A DNA stretch of 13,960 nucleotides from Pseudomonadota bacterium (GCA_022572335.1 JACZWD010000048.1:1-13960); one strand, 5' to 3'; positions 1-7,815 are shown, counted from the stretch's first letter. Program-made: numbers and translations. Notes: generated from the sequence alone by a model not told the origin.

Positions 1-23
1 GGTAAGCCGGCTCGTCGGGTCAT
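1..23 (-). CDS. Possible start of a further operon gene (partial)
   Basis: On the minus strand an ATG at 23-21 opens a frame reading M-T-R-R-A-G-L before the window ends. It lies 24 bases after the TAG stop of the DUF2336 gene. An AAGGGA Shine-Dalgarno-like stretch sits 8 bases before the ATG, which is good spacing. The gene would be the last visible member of the cyclase/DUF2336 operon. Seven codons are too few to name a product, and the start could be chance. Confidence 0.33.
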
Positions 24-47
24 GATCAGCGTCCCTTGGTATAAGTA

Positions 48-1349
48 CTAAAGGTCGTCCAGGAATTCCAGCTGCCACTTCATCTCGTCCTCGGTGAGCG
101 GGTAGTTGGCCCCTCCGGTGGCCTTGAGCACCTGACCCGGCGCGATGCCGGCCAGCCTTTGCTGCAACTGCTCGGCCAGGTCCATGGACAGGCCGGCCTT
201 CCAGGCCAGGGCGACGATTCCCTTGATGCTCTGGATTTGCACGACCTTCTCCACCAGGTCCGTGGCCACCCCGCCGCGCACCGCCAGGGCGGCGATGACG
301 AACCCTTGGTCGCCCGAGTGGAGCGCATCGGCGACGGTCGCCTCATCCAGTTTTCCAGACTGGTGCAGGTCCTGGACCATTTCCAGGGAGTCGGCCGCAG
401 GCGCGGTTTTGGTGTTCGTCCCTGGTGTCTCTTGCCCCTTCGCCGCGGCCGCGGAATAGCCTTCGTCCAGGCGCCGGCGAACCTCGGCCCGGACCGCTTC
501 CACGGATGTCGGGTCCAGGTCCTCGCGCCCGGCCAGGGTTTCAAGCAGGTGGTCGGCGATGAAGCGGGCCAACCGCCGGGCAACCCCCGGCGGCAGGACG
601 GGGCGCCGGACCAGGGGCGTGTGCCAGGGCTCTATGTCCACGGCCCGGTCGACGATTCTGTCCAGTATTTCCTCGCGGATCTGGGCGCTGGGGTTGGCCA
701 GCAGCTGGACGACGGCCTCGAGGTCGTCGCTGGCGACGATGGCGTCGGCCACGGTTTCCCCGACGCCGGCGCGCCGGGAAATGGCGCCCAGCGCCCCCCG
801 GACAGGGGCGCTGGCGATGATCTCCAGCAGGTCGTCGTCGGTCAGAACCGGCGAAAACTCCAGCACCGGGCCGCAGACGATCAGCTCCGCGTCCCGCGCC
901 AGCCGGTGGATGACCTCGGGCGGCGCGTCGGCCACGTCCTTCAGGGTCTCGGACAGAATCTGGCGCACCCGGGGGACCTGGTCGCGGGCCAGGATGTCCA
1001 GCGCCTCGTACGTCATGCGCCGCACCTTGTCCTGTTCGTCCGCGGTCAGGCCGGGAGCCAGCCTGGCGATTTTCTCGGCCAGTCCGGCGCGAACATGGGC
1101 ATCGGCGTCGCGCGCCAGCAGCAGGTCGGCCGGGCGCGGCGTGGCGGTGTTGGTGGCGACCGCCCGGCGCACGTCGGGCGAGGAGTCGTCGGCCAGGAAG
1201 TAGAGGATCTCCGGTTTGACGTCGGTACGGGCCGCCAGGTCCAGGCGCACCTTGGGGTCCGCATGCCGCGCCAGCGCCTTGGCCTGGTCGTAATCGACGG
1301 GTCTGTTTCCGGACAGGCCCTTAATCAGGCGCCTCAGAATACCGATCAC
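48..1349 (-). CDS. DUF2336 domain protein (HEAT-like repeats), intact copy
   Basis: 433-residue protein of the DUF2336 family, known mainly from alphaproteobacteria and of unknown biochemical function. Residues 20-70 read like HEAT-type helical repeats, with ALARHADPKVR at 25-35 and KPEILYFLADD at 45-55. A charged, Ala/Thr/Lys-rich linker near 298-320 separates the repeat part from a C-terminal domain at 321-433, which ends in NYPLTEDEMKWQLEFLDDL. The GTG start at 1349 is chosen because GGAAGG lies just upstream and the DUF2336 homology begins there. The open frame continues to 1985, but that upstream part is an out-of-frame reading of the neighbouring paralogue. The gene follows the broken copy by 53 bases and lies in the same direction as the diguanylate cyclase, so a role in a cyclic-di-GMP-related pathway is possible but only inferred. 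No signal peptide or membrane segment is visible. Confidence 0.88.
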   Translation of the reverse strand: MIGILRRLIKGLSGNRPVDYDQAKALARHADPKVRLDLAARTDVKPEILYFLADDSSPDVRRAVATNTATPRPADLLLARDADAHVRAGLAEKIARLAPGLTADEQDKVRRMTYEALDILARDQVPRVRQILSETLKDVADAPPEVIHRLARDAELIVCGPVLEFSPVLTDDDLLEIIASAPVRGALGAISRRAGVGETVADAIVASDDLEAVVQLLANPSAQIREEILDRIVDRAVDIEPWHTPLVRRPVLPPGVARRLARFIADHLLETLAGREDLDPTSVEAVRAEVRRRLDEGYSAAAAKGQETPGTNTKTAPAADSLEMVQDLHQSGKLDEATVADALHSGDQGFVIAALAVRGGVATDLVEKVVQIQSIKGIVALAWKAGLSMDLAEQLQQRLAGIAPGQVLKATGGANYPLTEDEMKWQLEFLDDL

Positions 1350-1402
1350 CGGTTGGCCTTCCCATGTTTCTCCGCGCCCCGGCGGCGCCGGGTAGCCGGG
1401 AC

Positions 1403-2347
1403 TCACCGGCTGCGCTGATCGCCGAAGAATTCCAGTTGCCAGCGCATCTCGTCTTCGCTGAGCGGGTAGTTCGCCCCCTTCACCGGACCGAGCACCTCCG
1501 CCGGCGGGATGTGGGCCATTCGTTGCTGAATCGCCACCGCCAGTTTCATCGACAGGCCGCCCTTCCAGGCCACGGCCACGAGGCCCTTGGCGCTGCGCGC
1601 CGAGAAGACCTTTTGGACCACGTCTTCCGGCAGTCCGGCCCGCACCATCAACGCGGTCACGACGAAAGCGTGGTCGTTGACGTTGAGCGCATGGGCGATG
1701 ACCTTTTCCCCCAGTTTGCCCGCTTTGTGGAGCCGATTGGCGATGGCAAGGGGCGGTTCGGCGTTCGGGGAATCGATGCCGCCGCCCTCTCGGCCACCGG
1801 CTTCGGCCTTGGGCATGTCCTCGCCGATGCGTTGGCGGACCACCGTCTTCACCGACTCCAGGGTCTCGGCGTCCAGATCCGCCCGCTCCTGGAGGACACC
1901 CAGCAGGTTGTCGGCGACGAAGTGGGCAAGGCGCGTCGCCGTCGCCGCCGGCAGTTTGGGACGCGCCACCAGCGGGGCGTGCCACAGCTCGATTCCGGGC
2001 GCGCGGTCAATCAGGGTGTCCAGGGTTTCCTCGCGGATCTGGGCGCTGGGGTTGGCCAGCAGGTCGGCGATGGCTTCGAGTCGCCGGTGGCGGCGACCGC
2101 TTCGGCGACGCCTGCCAATTTCCGGTTGGCCGTGCCAGGCGTGGTGGTGTTGGCGGCGGCCGCCGGACGCACCGGGTGGGACGGGTCTTCGGCCAGGAAA
2201 TAGAGGATTTCCGGCTTGACGTCGTTGCGCGCGGCCAGGGCCCGGCGCACCTTGGGGTCTTCGTGACGGGCGAGGTGTTTAGCCTCTATAGTAGGTGAGC
2301 GGGTCGGCGACGGTACCCGGTAGAACCTTGGTCTCCGGCCCACTCAC
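1403..2347 (-). pseudogene. Frameshifted, internally deleted DUF2336 paralogue
   Basis: This is a second DUF2336 gene, clearly homologous to the neighbour at 48-1349 but disrupted. The natural start is a GTG at 2347-2345 that overlaps the cyclase TGA (GTGA), with AGGAG 8 bases upstream. It reads V-S-G-P-E-T-K and on to LTYY, then meets TAA at about 2279. Family similarity resumes one base out of register after an apparent extra base near 2284-2290 (EAKHLARHEDPKVR, KPEILYFLAED). Near 2115-2135 the sequence jumps from NTTTPGTAN to RKLAGVAEAV, skipping the equivalent of residues about 75-190 of the intact copy. An apparent missing base near 2078-2083 then restores the original register, and the intact-looking C-terminus runs to TGA at 1403. 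The two shifts compensate overall, but the stop lies between them. Either real decay or local sequence errors could explain the shifts; the deletion is harder to explain as base-calling error. Confidence 0.82.
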
Positions 2348-4086
2348 GAACGGTGCTCCTGGCCTGGCGGCTTTTCGCCGGGTGCGCCGGCGGGCGGCGC
2401 CACCCGGAAGCCGCCCTTGCCGGCGTGCTTCACGGCATACATCGCCGCGTCGGCGCGGGCGAGGAGTTCCTCCAGAGCTTCGCCATGCCCGGGATTGTAC
2501 ATGGCCACGCCAATGGACAATCCCAGCGGATGGTCCTCGTCGCCCGAGAACCGGCGCAGGCCCTTGCTGGCGGCGATCAGCGTCTCGACGCGCTTCGTCG
2601 CCGCCACGGTGGTGATCCCGTCCAGCCACATGGCGAACTCGTCGCCGCCCAGACGGGCGACCACGTCGCCGGGCCGCGAGTGCTTCCTCAGCAGGTCGCG
2701 CACGAACATGATCGCCTCGTCGCCGCGCTGGTGGCCGTGCACGTCGTTGACCCGCTTGAAGTTGTCCATGTCCACGTAAAAGAGCGAAGCGGTCTGTCGG
2801 CTGCGGTCCAGCCGCTTCAGCCGCCGGGGCAGTTCCTCGTCGAAAAAGGCCCGGCGGTTGAGCAGCGCCGTCATGTCGTCGGTGCGCGACAGCTTGACGA
2901 TGTGTTCATGATTGTCGATCTGCTCGTTGGCGATACCAAGCTGGCTGGCCACTTCGCCGATAAGGATGCGGTTGTCGTCGTCCCAGCCGTCCGGCCCCAC
3001 CGCTTTCCACATGCAGATGGCGCCGTTGATGGTCTGGCGGTAGCGGGTGGCCGTGGCCAGGACCTGCCACGTTCCGGATTCCGCCTCCACGACCCCGCTG
3101 TCGCCAGCCATGCGGGCCAGCAGGTCGTCCAACCCTCCGATCCCCTTGGCCACACCGTATTCCGCCGCCATCGCGAAGGTGCCCGGCTCGCGTTGCCGAT
3201 AGATGCGGCACCCCGCCGCCCCCAGGGCCCGGGCGGTGGCGGTGGCGGCCGTGGCGAGCATGTTTTCGGGCTCCACCTCGTCGCGGATGGTGTTGACGAT
3301 GTAGTTGAGAAGCTGCTCGCGGTGGCGGGCCCGGGTGAGCGCCGTTTCCCGCGCGCGCTCTTCGGTGACGTCCCGGCAGATACCCCGGGTGCCCTGCCAC
3401 GTGCCGTCCTCGGTTTTCAGCGGCACGGAGGAGGCCATCACGCAGGCCGTCGAGCCGTCGGCCCGGCGCATCCACATCTCCACGTTCTCCAGCGCATGGT
3501 CGCTGAGAAAGGGCAGGGGCGCGTAGTCGTCGGCGTCGAGGACGAACTCCTCGGGCCGGTGCTCCACCAGATCCTCGGCGCGAAACCCCAGGGCGCCCCG
3601 CGGCGAGACGAAGACGAAAGTGCCTTCCGGCCCGACTTCCCAGGCGAAGTCGCTGGAAACCTCGACCAGGTCCTTGTACCGCTGGCGCGATTCCACCAGG
3701 GCCGAGCGCAGGTTGCGTTCCATGGTCAGGTCACGGGCGAGGAGCAAGAGGTTGCCGTCCCCCTCCCTGGGCACCACGGTGATGTCCATCACGACGTCCC
3801 CTTTGGCTACGGAGAGCGAAACGGTGCCGGCGACGACGTCGGACCGGGCCGTCGCCTCGTCGATCAGGGCGATGATCCCCGGCGCCGTCCCGCGGCGCAA
3901 CAGGCTCTCCAGGCCGGCGCCCTTGACATTGGCGCCGATCACCGAGCCGTCGGCGCGGACGAGCAGGGCGGGGCCGGGATAGTCGGCCGGCAGGCCCCGG
4001 CCGCTTTCGTCCCCTCGGGCGGGGGCCGTTTGCGAAGCGGCCGGTTCGCGGCTACCGGGAACGTCGGTGGAACGGTCCTTCGACAT
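2344..4086 (-). CDS. PAS-PAS-GAF-GGDEF diguanylate cyclase
   Basis: 580-residue sensor that likely makes cyclic di-GMP from two GTP. Visible order: a polar N-terminal tail 1-32, a PAS-like domain about 33-121, a second PAS about 136-245 (DLVEVSSDFAWEVGPEGTF, closing with GICRDVTEERA), a GAF-like domain about 258-392, and a GGDEF domain about 402-563. The active-site motif GGDEF is intact at 480-484. The RxxD inhibitory site (R471-P-G-D474) lies five residues before it, so product feedback inhibition is expected. No membrane segment or signal peptide is seen, suggesting a cytoplasmic sensor; the ligand is unknown. The ATG at 4086 begins MSKDRSTDV after GGAAA. The frame stays open to a TTG at 4182, but that extension looks non-coding. 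No EAL domain is present. The stop overlaps the GTG of the following DUF2336 copy, implying translational coupling. Confidence 0.93.
   Translation of the reverse strand: MSKDRSTDVPGSREPAASQTAPARGDESGRGLPADYPGPALLVRADGSVIGANVKGAGLESLLRRGTAPGIIALIDEATARSDVVAGTVSLSVAKGDVVMDITVVPREGDGNLLLLARDLTMERNLRSALVESRQRYKDLVEVSSDFAWEVGPEGTFVFVSPRGALGFRAEDLVEHRPEEFVLDADDYAPLPFLSDHALENVEMWMRRADGSTACVMASSVPLKTEDGTWQGTRGICRDVTEERARETALTRARHREQLLNYIVNTIRDEVEPENMLATAATATARALGAAGCRIYRQREPGTFAMAAEYGVAKGIGGLDDLLARMAGDSGVVEAESGTWQVLATATRYRQTINGAICMWKAVGPDGWDDDNRILIGEVASQLGIANEQIDNHEHIVKLSRTDDMTALLNRRAFFDEELPRRLKRLDRSRQTASLFYVDMDNFKRVNDVHGHQRGDEAIMFVRDLLRKHSRPGDVVARLGGDEFAMWLDGITTVAATKRVETLIAASKGLRRFSGDEDHPLGLSIGVAMYNPGHGEALEELLARADAAMYAVKHAGKGGFRVAPPAGAPGEKPPGQEHRS
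2356..2360 (-). promoter_or_regulatory. Ribosome binding site for the DUF2336 pseudogene start
   Basis: AGGAG on the minus strand lies inside the last codons of the diguanylate cyclase, 8 bases before the GTG at 2347-2345. It decides the start of the broken DUF2336 copy in favour of the GTG overlapping the TGA, rather than the GTG at 2343 directly after the stop, which is in the other frame and has longer spacing. Confidence 0.6.
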
Positions 4087-4367
4087 GGCTTTCCGGGTTC
4101 TCCCGGTGTCATTCGGTATCTCTCGGAATCCCGCGGGAGGGGGCACGGTTCCCCGATCCTGCGCGGAGCAGTGTACCCGCAACGCGGCCCGGCCCGCTAG
4201 CAGGATGCTGTATAACTACCGGGTGCCGGGGATATTGGATCCTCAACCCCCTTCACGTGCCCTCCATTTCTGCGTGGCGGCCGGGAACGTCCGGCGGATG
4301 CGGGCCGCCGTGCCGGCGACGCTTCTTACGGCAAGATCGGTGTCATGAGTCTGTCGTAGCGGGACCA

Positions 4368-4380
4368 CATGTTCAACATG
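4368..4380. promoter_or_regulatory. 13-bp inverted repeat, possible operator
   Basis: CATGTTCAACATG is a perfect 6-bp inverted repeat around a central C, centred about 50 bases before the predicted HAD transcription start. Its place upstream of an extended -10 lacking a good -35 fits an activator or regulator site for the HAD-dapD-dapE group. The binding protein is unknown, and a short repeat like this can occur by chance. Confidence 0.3.
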
Positions 4381-4409
4381 GGATTTCCGACGGCGGTTTG
4401 CCCGCCCCC

Positions 4410-4418
4410 TGGTATAAT
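4410..4418 (+). promoter_or_regulatory. Extended -10 promoter of the HAD-dapDE operon
   Basis: TGGTATAAT is a perfect extended -10 (TGnTATAAT) in an otherwise GC-rich stretch. No TTGACA-like -35 lies at the usual distance, as is typical for extended -10 promoters. Transcription would begin about seven bases after the hexamer, at or very near the A of the ATG at 4425, giving a leaderless mRNA. Confidence 0.6.
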
Positions 4419-4424
4419 GACCGC

Positions 4425-5162
4425 ATGGTGTCAAGTCCCAACCAAGGCCGACCCGGCGCCGCGGCGCGCCCGCGCGCCCACGCCCTGCGCCGGGCCGAGG
4501 CCTGGGTGTTCGACCTGGACAACACGTTGTATCCCCCTTCCACCAACCTGTTCGCCCAGATAGACGAGCGCATGCGGGCGTTCATCGCCCGCTTCCTGGA
4601 CCTGGACCTGGACGAGGCGCGACGGGTCCAGAAGACCTACTTCCGGGAATACGGCACCACGCTCCGCGGGCTGATGAACCGGCATGGCCTGGATCCCGGC
4701 CTTTTCCTCGAGTACGTCCACGCCGTCGATCTCGACCCGGTGCCGCCGAACCCGGCCCTGGCGGCGGCGTTGGCACGCCTTCCCGGACGAAAGTACATCT
4801 TCACCAACGCGTCCGCCGCCCATGCCGGGCACATCACCGACCGGCTTGGCGTCACCGGTCACTTCGACGCCGTCTTCGACATCGCGGACGCCGAGTACGT
4901 GCCCAAGCCCGAACCCCGGGTCTACGACGCGCTGGTGCAATGCCACGGGCTGGACCCGGGCAAGACCGTGATGATCGAGGACATCGCGCGCAACCTGGCG
5001 CCGGCGGCGGCGCTGGGCATGACCACGGTATGGCTGCGCAACGACTCCCCCGTCGGCGTCGAGGGCGCCGACGGCGACCATGTGCACCACGTGATCGACG
5101 ACCTCGTCCCCTGGCTGGAGGACGTGGTGGCGGACGGGGCCTGGCGGAAGAGGCTTAGTTGA
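4425..5162 (+). CDS. HAD-superfamily pyrimidine 5'-nucleotidase-like hydrolase
   Basis: 245-residue cytoplasmic phosphatase of the HAD superfamily, close to the pyrimidine 5'-nucleotidase group (yeast Sdt1/Phm8 type), which dephosphorylates nucleoside monophosphates. Motif I is FDLDNTLY with nucleophile D30 and acid/base D32; motif II is IFTNAS with T127; motif III is K161 in VPKPEPRVYDAL; motif IV is IEDIARN with E185-D186. A helical cap spans about 40-115. The ATG at 4425 has no Shine-Dalgarno, and the TATAAT ends only 7 bases before it, which fits leaderless translation. GTG at 4428 is an alternative start. The frame is open back to 4257, but that extension does not resemble the family. 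A HAD gene beside dapD and dapE is, as I recall, common in alphaproteobacteria, but its link to lysine synthesis is not established. The exact substrate cannot be read from sequence. Confidence 0.9.
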   Translation: MVSSPNQGRPGAAARPRAHALRRAEAWVFDLDNTLYPPSTNLFAQIDERMRAFIARFLDLDLDEARRVQKTYFREYGTTLRGLMNRHGLDPGLFLEYVHAVDLDPVPPNPALAAALARLPGRKYIFTNASAAHAGHITDRLGVTGHFDAVFDIADAEYVPKPEPRVYDALVQCHGLDPGKTVMIEDIARNLAPAAALGMTTVWLRNDSPVGVEGADGDHVHHVIDDLVPWLEDVVADGAWRKRLS

Positions 5163-5229
5163 CAGCACCGCCGGCCTCGCCCATGGTCTGAGGTCGATTT
5201 TCATCCCCTCTTGTGGTCACCGTGAAGCC

Positions 5230-6072
5230 ATGAGCACCGCCCCCTTTCAATCCACCATCGATGCCGCCTGGGAGGACCGCGAGTCCATCGACCCCGGCAC
5301 CGGCGGCGCCATCCGCGACGCCGTGGACGCGGCCCTCGACCTGCTCGACAGCGGCGACGCCCGGGTGGCCGAAAAGGTGAACGGTGCATGGCGGGTCAAT
5401 CAGTGGTTGAAAAAGGCGGTGCTGCTGTCCTTCCGCCTGACCGACACCGCACCCATCGCCGGCGGACCGGGGAGCGCCCAGTGGTTCGACAAGGTGCCGT
5501 CCAAGTTCGACGGCTGGGACACGGCCCGGTTCCGCGCCGCGGGGTTCCGCGCCGTGCCCAACTGCGTGGTGCGGCGTTCCGCCTATATCGCGCCGGGGGT
5601 GGTGCTGATGCCCTGTTTCGTCAACCTGGGCGCCCACGTGGGTGGCCGCACCATGGTCGATACCTGGGCCACCGTGGGCTCGTGCGCGCAGATCGGCGCG
5701 GACTGCCACATTTCCGGCGGCGCCGGCATCGGCGGCGTGCTCGAGCCCGTGCAGGCGGACCCGGTGATCATCGAGGACAACTGCTTCATCGGCGCCCGCG
5801 CCGAGGTCGCGGAAGGGGTCATCGTCGAAGAGGGCTCGGTGCTGTCCATGGGTGTCTACATCGGCGCCTCGACCAAGATCGTGGACCGGGCCACCGGCGA
5901 GATCCATTACGGCCGCGTCCCGGCGTACTCGGTCGTGGTATCGGGGACCCTGCCGGGCAGGGCGCTGCCCGACGGCAGCCCGGGGCCGGGACTCTATTGC
6001 GCCGTCATCGTCAAAAGGGTAGACGAGAAAACCCGTTCCAAGACCTCGATCAACGACCTGCTCAGAGATTGA
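5230..6072 (+). CDS. dapD: Tetrahydrodipicolinate N-succinyltransferase DapD
   Basis: 280-residue enzyme (EC 2.3.1.117) that transfers succinyl from succinyl-CoA to tetrahydrodipicolinate in the succinylase branch of lysine and meso-diaminopimelate synthesis. An N-terminal helical domain spans about 1-105, with VNGAWRVNQWLKKAVLLSFR at 50-69. A left-handed beta-helix of hexapeptide repeats spans about 109-215 (FVNLGAHVGGRTMVDTWATV, GSCAQIGADCHISGGAGIGG, then DNCFIGARAEVAEGVIVEEG). The C-terminal strand region contains GRVPAYSVVVSGTLPG. Length matches the family. The ATG start fits the conserved N-terminus, although no clear Shine-Dalgarno precedes it. It starts 67 bases after the HAD gene, and its TGA overlaps the TTG of dapE, so the two are probably translated in a coupled way. 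Confidence 0.97.
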   Translation: MSTAPFQSTIDAAWEDRESIDPGTGGAIRDAVDAALDLLDSGDARVAEKVNGAWRVNQWLKKAVLLSFRLTDTAPIAGGPGSAQWFDKVPSKFDGWDTARFRAAGFRAVPNCVVRRSAYIAPGVVLMPCFVNLGAHVGGRTMVDTWATVGSCAQIGADCHISGGAGIGGVLEPVQADPVIIEDNCFIGARAEVAEGVIVEEGSVLSMGVYIGASTKIVDRATGEIHYGRVPAYSVVVSGTLPGRALPDGSPGPGLYCAVIVKRVDEKTRSKTSINDLLRD

Positions 6073-7229
6073 CCGACATCATCGACCCTCTTGACCTGAG
6101 CCGCGCGCTCATCCGCTGTCCCAGCGTCACGCCCGAGGACGCCGGGGCGCTCGACGTGCTGGAGGACGCGCTCGACCGCCTCGGGTTCGCCTGCCACCGG
6201 CTGACCTTTTCCGAGGCGGGGACGGCGGACGTGGACAACCTCTATGCCCGCATCGGCGATGGCGCCCCCAATTTCTGCTTCGCCGGGCATACGGACGTGG
6301 TGCCGGCGGGCGACAGGGCCGCGTGGACCCACGATCCCTTCGCCGCCGAGGTGACCGCGGGCCGGCTTTACGGGCGCGGCGCGGCGGACATGAAAAGCGC
6401 CATCGCCTGCTTCGTCGCCGCGGCGTCGCGGTTCCTCGCCCGGCGCGGCCCCGGCTTCGGCGCCTCCATCAGCCTGATGATCACCGGCGACGAGGAGGGC
6501 CCGGCGGTCAACGGCACGGCCAAGGTCCTGGAGTGGCTCAAGGGACGGGGCGAAGCCATCGACGCCTGCCTGGTCGGCGAGCCGACCAACCAGACGGCCC
6601 TGGGCGAGATGATCAAGATCGGACGGCGCGGCAGCCTCAACGGCCGCCTGGCCGTGCACGGCACCCAGGGCCACGCCGCCTATCCGGACCTGGCCGACAA
6701 CCCGATTCCGCGCCTGATCCGGATGCTGGCCGCCATCGACGGCACCCCGCTCGACGACGGCACGGAGCATTTCCAGCCGTCGACGGTGACCATCACGTCG
6801 GTGGACGTGGGCAACCCCACGTCGAACGTGATCCCGGCCCAGGCCCATGCCCGTTTCAACGTCCGCTTCAACGACCGGCACACCGCCGGTGACGTCGAAA
6901 CATGGCTCACCGGGCACTGCGCGGGCGTGGGCGGGCGCTTCGATCTGCAGGTGGAGGTCTCGGGCGAGGCCTTCCTGACCCCGCCGGGGCCGTTGAGCGG
7001 CCTGGTTGCGTCCGCGGTCGAACAGGTGACCGGACGGACGCCGGAGCTGAGCACCACCGGCGGCACCTCGGACGCCCGCTTCATCAAGGACCACTGCCCG
7101 GTGGTCGAGTTCGGGATTACCGGCGAGACCGCGCACAAGGTGGACGAGAACGTGGCCGTTTCCGAGATTCGCGCGCTCGCCGACATCTACCAGGCGGTGC
7201 TCGACGGCTTCTTCGCCGAAGTGGCGTAA
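6069..7229 (+). CDS. dapE: Succinyl-diaminopimelate desuccinylase DapE
   Basis: 386-residue M20-family dizinc amidohydrolase (EC 3.5.1.18) that releases succinate from N-succinyl-LL-diaminopimelate. Metal and catalytic residues are all present: H74 in FAGHTDVVPAGD, D107 in GRGAADMKS, E142-E143 in TGDEEGP, E171 in GEPT and H356 in TGETAHKVDENV. The dimerisation domain lies about 180-295 (GRRGSLNGRLAVHGTQGHAA). TGGTSDARF at 330-338 is also characteristic. The start is TTG at 6069, overlapping the dapD stop as TTGA. No ATG or GTG lies near, and this length fits the 375-385 of the family. The frame is open back to 5388, but that part is an out-of-frame reading of dapD. The stop overlaps the next start as TAATG. 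Confidence 0.96.
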   Translation: MTDIIDPLDLSRALIRCPSVTPEDAGALDVLEDALDRLGFACHRLTFSEAGTADVDNLYARIGDGAPNFCFAGHTDVVPAGDRAAWTHDPFAAEVTAGRLYGRGAADMKSAIACFVAAASRFLARRGPGFGASISLMITGDEEGPAVNGTAKVLEWLKGRGEAIDACLVGEPTNQTALGEMIKIGRRGSLNGRLAVHGTQGHAAYPDLADNPIPRLIRMLAAIDGTPLDDGTEHFQPSTVTITSVDVGNPTSNVIPAQAHARFNVRFNDRHTAGDVETWLTGHCAGVGGRFDLQVEVSGEAFLTPPGPLSGLVASAVEQVTGRTPELSTTGGTSDARFIKDHCPVVEFGITGETAHKVDENVAVSEIRALADIYQAVLDGFFAEVA

Positions 7230-7795
7230 TGCTGAGCGCCCGGGAAGCGGCCACCTCGCTGTACGGCGCCTACCGGCTGGCCCGTTTCGACGCCCGCGGC
7301 ATGACCTATTTCGAGACCTCCCTCGCCGGCTTCTGGCGCTCCTTTTACGCCGCGGTCATCGTGGCGCCGGTGTTCGCCGTCCTGCTGGCCATGCGCTACG
7401 CGGCGGGCGGGGAGGCCACCGACGAAGTCCGCTTCGCCTCCGTCGAGGCCATCGCCTACGTCATCGCCTGGGTCGCGTTTCCCCTGGTCATGGTGTCCCT
7501 GGCGCGCCTGCTCGACCGCGAGGAGCGCTACCTGGGCTACATCGTCGCCTACAACTGGGCCTCGGTGCTGCAGAACGGGCTGTATCTGCCGCTCGTCATG
7601 CTGGGGATGGCGGGCGTCATACCGGCGGAGACGGTGGGGCCGCTGAGCCTGGTCGTCCTCTCGCTCATCCTTGTCTACGGGTGGTTCATCGCCAAGGTCG
7701 CATTGGACGTGGGCGCCGGGACCGCCGTCGCGCTGGTGGGGCTCGACCTGGCGCTCAGCGTGGTCATCGACATCGTGGCCTCGTCGATGCTGTGA
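7229..7795 (+). CDS. Small multi-pass inner-membrane protein, unknown function
   Basis: 188 residues, not recognised to a named family. About five hydrophobic segments can be seen: 38-57, 70-93, 102-130 (broken by an Asn/Gln/Pro stretch), 137-156 and 160-183. The first 37 residues form an amphipathic, Arg-containing cytoplasmic-like leader (YGAYRLARFDARGM). The overall look is of a small Yip1-like or DUF membrane protein, but I cannot confirm this. It shares one base with the dapE stop (TAATG), so translation is probably coupled to dapE. That makes it the fourth member of the HAD-dapD-dapE operon. A role tied to dapE is not implied beyond co-expression. It has no paralogue in the window. Confidence 0.85.
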   Translation: MLSAREAATSLYGAYRLARFDARGMTYFETSLAGFWRSFYAAVIVAPVFAVLLAMRYAAGGEATDEVRFASVEAIAYVIAWVAFPLVMVSLARLLDREERYLGYIVAYNWASVLQNGLYLPLVMLGMAGVIPAETVGPLSLVVLSLILVYGWFIAKVALDVGAGTAVALVGLDLALSVVIDIVASSML

Positions 7796-7815
7796 CACGA
7801 CCTAGGTGCCGCCCC

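Larger units (their letters stand above)
4087..4424. other. Divergent intergenic region between cyclase and HAD genes
   Basis: 338 bases between the divergent starts of the cyclase (4086, minus) and the HAD nucleotidase (4425, plus). It holds the extended -10 of the HAD gene and a 13-bp inverted repeat. No recognisable protein, tRNA or riboswitch was found in either strand. Short open frames here (for example 4243-4434 minus, 4067-4348 plus) have no recognisable content. TATAAC at 4211-4216 has no matching -35, and no convincing promoter for the cyclase could be picked. Confidence 0.6.

Noticed and set aside
35..47. TTGGTATAAG as a plus-strand extended -10 promoter
   Set aside because: It points into the 3' end of a minus-strand gene with no plus-strand gene after it; probably chance, and it forms the upstream region of the possible gene at 23.
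1350..1985. N-terminal extension of the intact DUF2336 protein to 645 residues
   Set aside because: The extension is an out-of-frame translation of the neighbouring DUF2336 copy; the GTG at 1349 has a ribosome site and begins the homology.
2072..2290. Programmed ribosomal frameshifting in the DUF2336 copy
   Set aside because: No slippery heptamer or downstream structure stands out, two opposite shifts would be needed, and a large deletion lies between them.
2353..4200. 615-codon plus-strand open frame opposite the GGDEF gene
   Set aside because: Antisense shadow of a well-supported diguanylate cyclase; no family features.
4243..4434. 63-codon minus-strand ORF in the cyclase/HAD intergenic region
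   Set aside because: Arg-rich, no recognisable family or clear ribosome site, and overlaps the HAD promoter.
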